From 40-80 sp040394775 (GTDB lineage: Bacteria > Bacteroidota > Bacteroidia > Flavobacteriales_D > Crocinitomicaceae): DNA of 64,000 bases. The translations under genes and the position numbers were made by a program. Under the pieces are notes generated by a model. It searched no databases. It was not told the origin of the DNA and saw only the letters and a list, made by a program, of their open reading frames with translations. Below, in pieces: positions 15,098-23,579 of the stretch. The stretch is taken from contig JBEBRN010000006.1 in NCBI GenBank assembly GCA_040394775.1, forward strand, positions 1-64,000, in the 5' to 3' direction. Within the stretch, counting starts at the first letter, position 1. The number at the start of each line of letters is the position of its first letter.

Positions 15098-16585
15098 ATG
15101 AGTAAATATTTTCTTTCCATTTTAATTAGCTTTTTGTGTTCCATAGTGGGAATAACGCAAACCATTACTACCATTAAAGGATACGCTCCAGAATACATTG
15201 GAAAAACGATCGAAGTAAATGAAATAACCGATTTCTTATCTCAAAGAGAAATAAAAATAGCCATAACGACGGTAAAAGAAGACAGTACTTTTTCGATGAG
15301 TTTTGAAAATACTAAAATTCAGAAAGTCGTTATTCGTTCCAATAATAATTCCTCTTACATTTACATTGAGCCAAGTAAAACCTATGAAATTTATTTACCT
15401 CTTCACGATAAAGACAAGCCTTATCGTTCATTAGGGAATTATGTCACTTCTATCTTTCTCCATCTTGACACCAATGATATCAATCAAAAAATAATTGATT
15501 TTGATTATGCGGTGGACCGATTTTATGCACTAAATCTGTATGAATTTGTTCGTAACAAACAGCTTTTTTTAGACAAATACAAAGCACTTAAAGATTCCAT
15601 TTATCGTGTTTCACAAGCTGAGAGTGAGTTTTACAAAGGTTTTGTCCACTATTCGTTTGCCGACTTAGACATGAGTGTTTACAATAATGAAAAAGCACTT
15701 CGTTATATTTTCGATACCTATATTGATAAAAAATCAGTGCAATACGACAATGAAAATTATTTCTTAATCATCAAAAAACTCTATTCAAAACTTTTCTCAC
15801 AATTGGATGTGGAAGTGAATAACCGCGTTTATATGGCCGTTCTAAAGAAAAGTCCTACACTGATTATGAAGGCATTAGAAGAAGAGTATTTGACGCGTCC
15901 TTCTTACACCTTGAAAGAGGGGAAAATTGACAAAGTGTATTCCAACGAAGCACTCCGAGAATTGGTGATGATTCATGGATTAGCGGAAGCTTATGACAAT
16001 CCTGAATTTCCAAAAACCAATATATTAGAGATTTTAGATAGCATTAGTCGTTTTCCGAAACAAGCCGAAAATGGGAAAATCGCTGCAAATATTGCTTTTC
16101 GTTTAACACAAGTTACCGCTGGAAATCCATCCCCTAATTTTGCCTTGCTCAATCAATACGGCAAACTCATTAACTTGAAAGGCTTTGAAAATTCATATAT
16201 CTATTTCCATATTTTTAAACCTAATTACACAGGAACAGCACAAGAGATTGAGTTATTAAAAGAAATTTACCAGCGTTATTCTGGTATGGTGAAATTTGTA
16301 TCCGTTTATACTAAAGAAGAGAAAGAAAATAAAAAAATCACTAAATTATTATCTACACTTCCTTGGGATGTCGTCCAATTAGATGAGAATGATCCGTTTT
16401 ACAAGACCTTCAACGTTCAAAGTTATCCGTATTACATTTTAATCGATCGAACAGGTGTGGTAGTAGCCGCTCCTGCTTTAAGCCCAATCCCCGATGGGGA
16501 ATACATGACAATCGACAAAACATTCTATGACATTCAGCGGATGGATAAAATCCAAAAGGAACGAGAAGAAAAGCGGAAAGGGTAA
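15098..16585 (+). CDS. Secreted thioredoxin-fold protein lacking CxxC
   Basis: The 495-aa protein has a signal peptide (about 1-20, ending GITQT). It has a beta-rich N-terminal region, a long helical middle, and a C-terminal TlpA/thioredoxin-like domain (about 345-480; SPNFALLNQYGKLINLKGF, then QSYPYYILID with the cis-Pro loop). Where the redox CxxC should be, after IYFHIFK, the sequence reads PNYTG, so no active cysteines are present. It is probably periplasmic with a binding or structural role. It starts 8 nt after coaD. Confidence 0.75.
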   Translation: MSKYFLSILISFLCSIVGITQTITTIKGYAPEYIGKTIEVNEITDFLSQREIKIAITTVKEDSTFSMSFENTKIQKVVIRSNNNSSYIYIEPSKTYEIYLPLHDKDKPYRSLGNYVTSIFLHLDTNDINQKIIDFDYAVDRFYALNLYEFVRNKQLFLDKYKALKDSIYRVSQAESEFYKGFVHYSFADLDMSVYNNEKALRYIFDTYIDKKSVQYDNENYFLIIKKLYSKLFSQLDVEVNNRVYMAVLKKSPTLIMKALEEEYLTRPSYTLKEGKIDKVYSNEALRELVMIHGLAEAYDNPEFPKTNILEILDSISRFPKQAENGKIAANIAFRLTQVTAGNPSPNFALLNQYGKLINLKGFENSYIYFHIFKPNYTGTAQEIELLKEIYQRYSGMVKFVSVYTKEEKENKKITKLLSTLPWDVVQLDENDPFYKTFNVQSYPYYILIDRTGVVVAAPALSPIPDGEYMTIDKTFYDIQRMDKIQKEREEKRKG

Positions 16586-16606
16586 TTTATCGTTCATTTT
16601 TTAACT

Positions 16607-16798
16607 ATGACACTAAAAAAATGCGACCGATGTTCTGCCTCTTTTGAGTGTAAAGTAAATGATATCCAACACTGCTTTTGCACCACTTTACATCTTTCCG
16701 AAGCGACGAAAGCATATCTATCAAAGAAGCATCACGATTGTTTGTGTGAAAAATGTTTGAAGGAGATTGGGAATTTAGAAAAAACAACTCAGAAGTAA
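16607..16798 (+). CDS. Cysteine-rich CWC-family zinc-binding protein
   Basis: The 63-aa protein has CDRCSASFEC at 6-15, a CFC at 23-25 and CLCEKCL near 46-52. This pattern matches the small CWC-type zinc-ribbon family, where CFC stands in for CWC. It is 21 nt downstream of the thioredoxin-fold gene and probably cotranscribed. Function unknown. Confidence 0.7.
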   Translation: MTLKKCDRCSASFECKVNDIQHCFCTTLHLSEATKAYLSKKHHDCLCEKCLKEIGNLEKTTQK

Positions 16799-16825
16799 GT
16801 TTTTTTTTCAGTCGATTTTATACGC

Positions 16826-16852
16826 TTTGAAATGAAAAAATCAGTAACTTAG
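16826..16852 (+). promoter_or_regulatory. Possible degenerate promoter upstream of the first ABC ATPase
   Basis: TTTG (16826-16829) and TAACTTAG (16845-16852) lie at spacing 15. The same arrangement is conserved upstream of the paralogous ATPase at 28878-28904. The -7 is imperfect and the spacing is short, so this rests mainly on conservation between the two copies. Confidence 0.3.
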
Positions 16853-16871
16853 ACGGCAAAGAAATTACTAA

Positions 16872-18059
16872 GTGAAATCTGATATTGCTATACAAGTAGA
16901 GAATTTATCCAAAGTCTTCCACCTTCGTCAACCTAGAGTGGATGAAAACGGCAATGAATCGCATGAACATTGGGCGTTGAAAGATGTTTCTTTTGAGATT
17001 AAGAAAGGCGAAAGTGTGGGGATTATTGGTCCTAATGGAAGCGGCAAGAGCACGTTATTACAAATTTTAGCAGGCGTTACTAAACCTACGTCTGGAAAAG
17101 TGACTATTCGTGGAAAAGTAGCGAGTATATTGGACATAGGCGCTGGTTTTCACCCTGAATTAAGTGGTCGTGAAAATGTTTATTTGAATGGACAAATTCA
17201 TGGATTCACAAAAAAAGAAATTGAAGAGAAGTTTGAGGAAATCCTAGCTTTTTCTGGAATAGAGAAGTTTATTGATGAGCCAGTAAAGAATTATTCAAAT
17301 GGAATGTATTTGAGATTGGCGTTTAGTATCATGGCTCACTTGGATTTTGATGTGTATTTGTTGGATGAGGTTTTGAGTGTAGGAGATGCAGATTTTCAAC
17401 TCAAATCGAAAGAAAGAATTAGTGCCCTAATAGATATAAAAAAAACTATTATTAATGTTAGTCATATGACTTCGCTATTAAGGTTTAATAGTCAGAAAAT
17501 AATTTACTTAAAAAATGGTTCTATTGAAAAAATAGGCGATTTACAAATCTTAAATGATTATGAAAACATACGATTTGAACATTTTAAAATAACTTCATAT
17601 CCTTTTTATAATTTTAAAGAAATCATTAATTCAGGCGAAAATTTTCTCATTAATAATTACAATTTAGATAATTTCAAATTTGAGGAAACAGGAATAAGTA
17701 ATCAACACTCCTTTGAAATTAGTATTCTTATTCAACTAATGAAAGATATTCTAATTGAGATAGGTTTAAAGTTATTTGATGATAAAGGGAATTTTATTTC
17801 TCTATTAACTTCAAGACAGACAGTTGCTATGGATAGTATAGGGAATTATAAAATAAGTTTTGAAATCCCCGAAAAACTATTACTTAGTAACACTATTTAT
17901 TACTTTGACTTAATAATTGCCAAAGACAATGCGATTGAATTAAAGTCAGAAGAGTTTTTGATCATAAGAACATCTAAAAATAAAGTAGTTGATAACTCAG
18001 AATTACTAGGTAAAAGTTTAATTTCACTTCCTTATAAAGTAAAAACTGAAAGAATATAA
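16872..18059 (+). CDS. Polysaccharide/teichoic-acid-type ABC transporter ATP-binding protein (Wzt-like), copy 1
   Basis: The 395-aa protein has a GTG start. The ATPase domain (1-about 220) has Walker A GPNGSGKST at 53-61, signature NYSNGMYLRLA at 140-150, Walker B VYLLDE at 161-166 and the H-loop His198. The C-terminal about 165 residues form a beta-rich Wzt_C-like domain that in such exporters recognises the finished glycan. The ATPase half is nearly identical to the 28924 protein up to about residue 178, while the C-terminal domains are unrelated in sequence. No permease (Wzm) gene lies beside it. It starts a plus-strand run with the sulfotransferase, oxygenase-like and ALDH genes. Confidence 0.88.
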   Translation: MKSDIAIQVENLSKVFHLRQPRVDENGNESHEHWALKDVSFEIKKGESVGIIGPNGSGKSTLLQILAGVTKPTSGKVTIRGKVASILDIGAGFHPELSGRENVYLNGQIHGFTKKEIEEKFEEILAFSGIEKFIDEPVKNYSNGMYLRLAFSIMAHLDFDVYLLDEVLSVGDADFQLKSKERISALIDIKKTIINVSHMTSLLRFNSQKIIYLKNGSIEKIGDLQILNDYENIRFEHFKITSYPFYNFKEIINSGENFLINNYNLDNFKFEETGISNQHSFEISILIQLMKDILIEIGLKLFDDKGNFISLLTSRQTVAMDSIGNYKISFEIPEKLLLSNTIYYFDLIIAKDNAIELKSEEFLIIRTSKNKVVDNSELLGKSLISLPYKVKTERI

Positions 18060-18067
18060 TTTTATTT

Positions 18068-18877
18068 ATGCTAGACAAATTTTTAAAGTATTTTAGAAAT
18101 AAAAAAAATAATATAAAATACTATTTCATAGGATTACCAAAAACAGCTTCAACTTCACTAGCACAAATTTTAATGTGGAACTGTGACATGCACGAATTTT
18201 GGTTTAAGGAAACTATTATAAGTAGATATCGTTTTAAGAATGGGGACATATCAAGAGAAGAATTAAATGATTTATTAAAGAAAAGAGAAAATGCTAAAAA
18301 TCAAATATTTGATATTTCTACATTTAATTTTCATAATTTAGACTTCATTATTTCTAATTATCCAAATTCCAAATTTTTTCTTCCAATAAGAGATCCTTAT
18401 TCTTGGGCAAATTCTTTTTTAAATCACATCAAATTCCACTTCTCTCATTTTGGAATAGAGAATTGGCATGAAACCTCTATTAAATTAACTTTTGGAGAGA
18501 GTTTTGGGATCAATAATTTTCAAAATGACGATGAAATAATAAAAATATTGAAAGATATAATACCAATATTATGCATCGAATGGGCAAAAGGAATTACAGA
18601 AACCATAAATACTATACCCTATAACAGTACTCTTATCTACAGATATTCATTATTATCAGAAGATATTAGCTTTATATCTAAGTTTACTGGTATTCCAGTA
18701 GACAAACTAAATATAGCGTCTCGTATTGAGAATGTTGCTCCTTCTAAAACAGATTTTATAGCTACAGAAAAAGATTTGTTTTATAATAACCTTGATAAAT
18801 ATTCTAGCGAAGCTCTACTATTATTAAAATCTAAAGGTATTTCTGATTTTAACAATTTTACTTGGAAAATTATATAA
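18068..18877 (+). CDS. Sulfotransferase-family protein
   Basis: The 269-aa protein has a 5'-phosphosulfate loop at 19-33 (YFIGLPKTASTSLAQ; Lys25 fits the PAPS-binding position) and a 3'-phosphate-binding stretch PIRDPYSWANSFLNH at 106-120. These are the two hallmarks of PAPS-dependent sulfotransferases. It is cytosolic, with no membrane segment. The acceptor is unknown; the context suggests a sugar or the product of the neighbouring biosynthetic genes. It begins 8 nt after the ABC gene and is strongly AT-rich. No PAPS-synthesis genes are in the window. Confidence 0.8.
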   Translation: MLDKFLKYFRNKKNNIKYYFIGLPKTASTSLAQILMWNCDMHEFWFKETIISRYRFKNGDISREELNDLLKKRENAKNQIFDISTFNFHNLDFIISNYPNSKFFLPIRDPYSWANSFLNHIKFHFSHFGIENWHETSIKLTFGESFGINNFQNDDEIIKILKDIIPILCIEWAKGITETINTIPYNSTLIYRYSLLSEDISFISKFTGIPVDKLNIASRIENVAPSKTDFIATEKDLFYNNLDKYSSEALLLLKSKGISDFNNFTWKII

Positions 18878-18903
18878 TTTTAAATCATTAACTAAATTTT
18901 ACT

Positions 18904-19731
18904 ATGAAAGGAATCCATTTACACAACAATGAAAAGCTTGATCAAAGCATTTTAGATCAATTAAGAAATGATGAAATTCAATATGTAATTCTTCATGATT
19001 TCATAAGTGGTAGTGATTTAACTCAAATCAAAAAAGATTTAAAAAATATTCCTCAGGAATTATTAATAACACCTGCAAAAGATTATTTTGTATTCCCTCG
19101 AACATCATTTAACACTATTGACATAAATGAAGATCCAAGTATCTATTTTAATGGAACAGAAAATGATTTATCGAATATTATTAGTCATTTTAAAACTAAT
19201 CTTTCTGAAAAATTCTCTCGAACATTTAGAAATTTAAATAACAATAAATGTAAGATATTACATGGTCCAAATGGCACATTTTTTAATCCATTTAATTTTA
19301 GAGTCATGAACCAGAAAGTAGGAGTAAATGCCACTGCAAACATTCATAACGGTTCTTCAATTACTTCGAGATGTGAAAAAGGAACTTACAATCATCTCAT
19401 ACAAGATATTAATTTTGATAATCAGCTAAGTTTTTTTACAATTATTGAAAACTCAAAAAAAGGCGGAGAAATCTCTATTTATAATTATAAGAGAAAGGAG
19501 TTCCCCAAGTTGATTGAATCAAAAATTTTAATAAATAATAAAAATGAAGAAATAGATTTATTAAAAACAACAAATAAGATAAAATTAAAAATAGAAGATG
19601 GGGATTTACTATTATTTCCAGGAGGTCAATATTGGCATAGGGTTGAGCCCGTTACCGAAGGAAGTAGAATTAGTCTAGGAGGATTTTTAGCCTCTGACTT
19701 TGAAACAAAGAACTGGTATTATTGGGTGTAA
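18904..19731 (+). CDS. Putative 2OG-Fe(II) oxygenase-fold enzyme with HxG instead of HxD (halogenase-like?)
   Basis: The 275-aa protein has a C-terminal double-stranded beta-helix pattern: KKGGEISIYN (185-194), then GDLLLFPGGQYWHRVEPV (233-250) with the distal His245, and SRISLGG (254-260) with Arg255 as a 2-oxoglutarate anchor. The proximal motif appears to be NIHNG, His148-Asn149-Gly150, so the usual carboxylate ligand is replaced by Gly. HxG/HxA is the signature of non-heme iron halogenases such as SyrB2 and BesD. The alignment of this segment to the metal site is my inference. Alternatives are an inactive member or a ligand I have misplaced. It lies 26 nt after the sulfotransferase and directly before the ALDH. 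Confidence 0.5.
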   Translation: MKGIHLHNNEKLDQSILDQLRNDEIQYVILHDFISGSDLTQIKKDLKNIPQELLITPAKDYFVFPRTSFNTIDINEDPSIYFNGTENDLSNIISHFKTNLSEKFSRTFRNLNNNKCKILHGPNGTFFNPFNFRVMNQKVGVNATANIHNGSSITSRCEKGTYNHLIQDINFDNQLSFFTIIENSKKGGEISIYNYKRKEFPKLIESKILINNKNEEIDLLKTTNKIKLKIEDGDLLLFPGGQYWHRVEPVTEGSRISLGGFLASDFETKNWYYWV

Positions 19732-19732
19732 A

Positions 19733-21049
19733 ATGTATGAAAGTAAAAAAATAATTATCAAACAAATATATCGTTTGATAAAAAAAAATGAAGTAGAAAT
19801 TTTAGAAGTCTTATTTAAAGAATTTAGTCGAAATGTTATTGAATCTAAAATTTCCGAAATCGTCGTTATAAATGAGGAAATTAAGTCTGTATTAAAAAAC
19901 TTAAAAAAGTGGTCAAAACTCAAAAGAGTTCCTACGCCTTTTCAACTACAACCAGGTAAAAGCTACATAAAACGAGAGCCTTATGGAACCGTATTAATTA
20001 TTTCTCCATGGAATTTTCCTTTTCATTTAAGTTTAGTTCCAGCAATAGGTGCGTTAGCTGCTGGAAACAAGGTAATTATCAAAACATCACCCTTAGCCCC
20101 TAACTCTTCAAGATTATTGCATAAAATGTTTAATGAAGAGCTTCAGTCAGATTTAATAAGAGTGGAAGAAGGTGGGAAAGAGAAAGTGCTAGCTATATTA
20201 GAAGAAAAAATAGATTTTATATTTTTTACAGGCTCGGAAAAGAATGGTAGAGAGATATATCAATTAGCTGCTGAAAGGATGATTCCAATCATTATGGAAT
20301 TAAGCGGTCAAAATCCACTCATTTTTCATTCGGACGGTTATTTAAAAGCACTCAATCGAATTGTTTGGGGTAAATTATTAAATGCTGGACAGACTTGTTT
20401 ATCTCCCAATCATTTATTTGTTCACCACACAAAGAAAGAAGCACTTATTCAATCATTTCGTGACGTTCTAAATGAATTTTATGGAGAACAGATTTTAGAA
20501 AACACTGATTATCCAAAGATCATCAATACAGGTGAATTTGAACGATTAGTAGAAATCATTCATGAGAATAGAGAAAGCTTAATTTTAGGTGGAAAAAGTA
20601 ACATTGATTCACTAAAAATAGAACCGACACTCATCGATGTCAAAATTGAATCTGCAAAAGATTCATCCTTACTAAATACTGAAATTTTCGGACCTATATT
20701 ACCCATTATTTCGTATGATAATATTAATGAGGTTATCCAATTAATAAACGAAAACTCGGCTCCTCTATCGATTTATATATTTAGCTCAGATAAAGAGCTG
20801 ATTAATCAAGTCGCTAACCAAACTATATCTGGTAGTATCTGTGTAAACGATTGTTTAGTGCAAGGTTCAAATCCACACTTCCCTTTTGGTGGTGTTCAAA
20901 ATAGTGGAATTGGTAAATATCATGGTATTCATAGCTTTAATGCTTTTTCTAATCCTAAAAGTATATTAATTCGATCTAAGAAATTCTCACTGATACCAAG
21001 GTTTCCTCCTTTTTCAAAGAAAATTTTTAAAATATATGATCATATGTAA
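19733..21049 (+). CDS. Aldehyde dehydrogenase (ALDH3-like)
   Basis: About 438 aa from ATG 19733; the reading frame extends upstream to 19700 but inside the previous gene. It has GTVLIISPWNFPF with Asn94, MELSGQNP with general base Glu189, and GQTCLSPN with the nucleophile Cys222. The shortened length and the hydrophobic tail (RSKKFSLIPRFPPFSK) resemble ALDH3-type fatty or aryl aldehyde dehydrogenases. It oxidises an aldehyde with NAD(P)+. Start and preceding stop are separated by 1 nt. It ends 3 nt from the end of the convergent GNAT gene, tying both runs into one locus. Confidence 0.88.
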   Translation: MYESKKIIIKQIYRLIKKNEVEILEVLFKEFSRNVIESKISEIVVINEEIKSVLKNLKKWSKLKRVPTPFQLQPGKSYIKREPYGTVLIISPWNFPFHLSLVPAIGALAAGNKVIIKTSPLAPNSSRLLHKMFNEELQSDLIRVEEGGKEKVLAILEEKIDFIFFTGSEKNGREIYQLAAERMIPIIMELSGQNPLIFHSDGYLKALNRIVWGKLLNAGQTCLSPNHLFVHHTKKEALIQSFRDVLNEFYGEQILENTDYPKIINTGEFERLVEIIHENRESLILGGKSNIDSLKIEPTLIDVKIESAKDSSLLNTEIFGPILPIISYDNINEVIQLINENSAPLSIYIFSSDKELINQVANQTISGSICVNDCLVQGSNPHFPFGGVQNSGIGKYHGIHSFNAFSNPKSILIRSKKFSLIPRFPPFSKKIFKIYDHM

Positions 21050-21052
21050 TTG

Positions 21053-21670
21053 TCAATCGAGGACTTTGATATTCGATAATATAGAATAGCTTGGAATTCT
21101 TGTTATGTCATTAATTAATGACGAAATACTAAAAATTCGATTGTACCCATCCCATTTTTGAATATACCCTCTTAGTTTATTAATGTTTTTCATTTCTGAA
21201 TAACTAACTTTTGCTTTTAATATAACTTCATTCTCTTTTTCTTCTTTTTTAGTATCAAAATAAGTATAGTTCATTAAAGCTTGATTATTAGAATTAAGGA
21301 CATTCCCAAAGAAGTAGTTAATACCAAAGAAATCATGGCAAAAATCTAAAAATGAAATAGTCAGAATTCCACCAATGGAAGAAAAGTGGTTGGATATCAA
21401 AAATATACCAGGCTCACCAATTGTATTTGTATCATCAATATTTTTCAATAATGCATAGCCTTGAATTTCGCTTTCTATATAGATTAAAAAGTAAATATTT
21501 TTTATTTTGTCTGTAGTATCAAACCATTTCTTTTGTTCATTACTAGACACCAATCCTTTATGCACTAATATTTCTTGAATGACAGAATTATTCCTTAACT
21601 CACGTAATAGTTCAAGATTATTTTCGTCGACTACTTCTAGCGTAATACTTTTATGAAGGTTTATTTTCAA
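21053..21670 (-). CDS. GNAT-family N-acyltransferase
   Basis: The 205-aa protein resembles RimJ/PseH-type GNATs. An N-terminal LRELRNNSVIQ helix is followed by QKKWFDTT, a beta-bulge region IQGYALLKNID, the acyl-CoA loop around SNHFSSIGGILTISFL, and NSNNQALMNY as the late GNAT motif. It transfers an acyl group to an amine; the substrate is unknown. It overlaps the ACP gene by 20 nt, so it is part of the six-gene minus-strand operon and may acylate or use its ACP-bound product. Confidence 0.75.
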   Translation of the reverse strand: MKINLHKSITLEVVDENNLELLRELRNNSVIQEILVHKGLVSSNEQKKWFDTTDKIKNIYFLIYIESEIQGYALLKNIDDTNTIGEPGIFLISNHFSSIGGILTISFLDFCHDFFGINYFFGNVLNSNNQALMNYTYFDTKKEEKENEVILKAKVSYSEMKNINKLRGYIQKWDGYNRIFSISSLINDITRIPSYSILSNIKVLD

Positions 21671-21896
21671 GATGAGAATATATTTTTGTGTACAAGTCGT
21701 TTAATGTCTCGCAATCTTTAATTTCTTGATCTATTAAGTTTACTTCAAAGTGTTCTCCAATTATTCCTCTTAAGAATAAAAGGTTTAAAGAACTGCCTCC
21801 AAAAGTATCGTATAACTTACTATCAGGTGAAATTTGAGTCGATTCAAGAAAATCAAATTCACCTTTTAAAAGTTCAATAAATTCATTTATCCTCAT
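21651..21896 (-). CDS. Acyl carrier protein
   Basis: The 81-aa protein has a four-helix ACP pattern. The phosphopantetheine site is GGSSLNLLFL with Ser36 as the probable attachment residue. The usual Asp before the serine (DSL) is a Ser here. The start overlaps the acyl-AMP ligase stop by 14 nt, suggesting the ligase loads this carrier. No ketosynthase is nearby, so it would serve a single-carrier pathway rather than chain extension. Confidence 0.8.
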   Translation of the reverse strand: MRINEFIELLKGEFDFLESTQISPDSKLYDTFGGSSLNLLFLRGIIGEHFEVNLIDQEIKDCETLNDLYTKIYSHLENKPS

Positions 21897-23577
21897 ACAT
21901 TTTTTGAATTTCGTTCATGTAATGCTGTTCAATTACTTTTCTCTTGGGTTTTAGACTCATCGTCAATTCATCTTTTTCAATGGTAAAAGGTTCATTTAAA
22001 ATATGAAAGTCGTGAATCTGCTCTGCCCCTACTTTTGTGCTATTAAACCTCTCAATACAAGATTTAATCAACGACTTTGTTTCTTCTATTGTAGCATTAT
22101 TCGAACTATTGTTCGGGTAGATTAAAGCCGTTAGAAAGCTTCTATTCTCTCCTATTACTACTATTTGATTAAAAATAACATCTTGCATCAAAATTGCTTC
22201 AATACCCTCAGGGTTAATATAAATACCTGCCTTGGTTTTGAATATATTCTTAATTCGACCATTAATTTTTAGATTACCATTCATATCTAACTTGCCTTTA
22301 TCTCCTGTTTTGAAAAATCCATCTTTGGTAAACGATAATTGAGTAGTCTCTGGTAAATTAAAATAGGCATAAAACATATAGGGACTTCTGCAAAGAATTT
22401 CTCCTTCATCCGAAATTTTGATTTCTGTTTCCCCAAATACAGTTCCTACATGGTCATAGGTATTATTCTTAGACTTCGGTTGATTGACAGTAATCGTATG
22501 GCATTCTGTCATTCCATAACCTTCATATACTGGAATACCAATATTATGATAAAAAATCAAGGTGGTTTTGCTAGATGCTGCTCCACCTGAAACAATATAA
22601 CGTACTTTTCCTCCTAGAATATTTCGAAATTTCGAATAAACTAGTTTATCAAAAATTGTCTTTAAAAGTGATTTCCTATTTATGTTATTTTCCACTTCTG
22701 CATACGCTAATGCTTTCTTCAATAGCGATTTCTTAAAGCCAGAAGGGAGTTCATTTAACTTTGCATAAATAGTATCTCGAATCTTATGCAGCATTAAAGG
22801 AGATGTCAAAAATACAGAAGGCTTAGCAACTTGAATCGTTTCAATGATTGTCTCCATACTTTCGGAATAGTAGGTTGTTACTCCACTACATTGGTAAAAG
22901 TAGTTTAGACATCGCTCAGAGCTCACGCTTAAAGGTGCTATACTAATGGCAGAATCATTCTTTTCTAACGTGAAGATTCCCTGCAAAGTATCAATTGTAT
23001 TAACAATAGCTCTATTGGATACCAATGCCCCCTTGGCACTTCCTGTAGTTCCTGAAGTAAAATAGATACTATAGGGATCATCTGGTGAGATAGTCTCAAA
23101 AATAACATCCGAAACCTCATCATCTGATATTAAATCAGAAATGGAAAGTATATTTTTTCTATTCGTTGAAAGAGAATAAAGTTGAAAGGAATGGTGTGAA
23201 TCATTTTTGACTTTCATCAAATTACTTAAAAATAGTCCTGAATGACCAAAAATAGCTTTAGGCTGAATATACTGAATTGCTTCATTTAAGTTCTCTTGAG
23301 AATAATTTGGAAAAAAAATAGTATGAACTGCACCAATTTGAAGAAGAGCTAAATCTAAAATATTTAACCAAACACTATTGTTTGTATAACTTGCTACAAC
23401 ATCTCCTTTCTTAATACCTTTAACAAAAAGATGTTTTGCTAATTTCTCAGATTGAAGAATGTATTGTTTGTAAGTAAGGGATTTCCACGTATTATTTTCT
23501 TTATATCGAAAAACAGCTATATCCGGGTTTTGCTCTGCCGTAAGTTTAATTTTATCGTATAAAATACTCCTCTTCAT
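21883..23577 (-). CDS. AMP-forming acyl ligase (long-chain acyl-CoA synthetase-like)
   Basis: The 564-aa ANL-superfamily enzyme has the P-loop SIYFTSGTTGSAKGALVSN (about 170-188), VYEGYGMTECH as the A5 motif, FFKTGDKGKLDMNG (A7), INGRIKNIFKTKAGIYINPEGIE (A8), and a C-terminal SLKPKRKV lysine region. It activates a carboxylate as acyl-AMP and passes it to CoA or, given the overlapping ACP gene, to the carrier. It resembles FAA1/ACSL types. It lies 2 nt after the diiron gene. Confidence 0.88.
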   Translation of the reverse strand: MKRSILYDKIKLTAEQNPDIAVFRYKENNTWKSLTYKQYILQSEKLAKHLFVKGIKKGDVVASYTNNSVWLNILDLALLQIGAVHTIFFPNYSQENLNEAIQYIQPKAIFGHSGLFLSNLMKVKNDSHHSFQLYSLSTNRKNILSISDLISDDEVSDVIFETISPDDPYSIYFTSGTTGSAKGALVSNRAIVNTIDTLQGIFTLEKNDSAISIAPLSVSSERCLNYFYQCSGVTTYYSESMETIIETIQVAKPSVFLTSPLMLHKIRDTIYAKLNELPSGFKKSLLKKALAYAEVENNINRKSLLKTIFDKLVYSKFRNILGGKVRYIVSGGAASSKTTLIFYHNIGIPVYEGYGMTECHTITVNQPKSKNNTYDHVGTVFGETEIKISDEGEILCRSPYMFYAYFNLPETTQLSFTKDGFFKTGDKGKLDMNGNLKINGRIKNIFKTKAGIYINPEGIEAILMQDVIFNQIVVIGENRSFLTALIYPNNSSNNATIEETKSLIKSCIERFNSTKVGAEQIHDFHILNEPFTIEKDELTMSLKPKRKVIEQHYMNEIQKMYEDK

Positions 23578-23579
23578 TA

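Noticed and set aside
19700..19732. Longer start for the aldehyde dehydrogenase
   Set aside because: Lies inside the previous coding region; ATG 19733 follows its stop directly.
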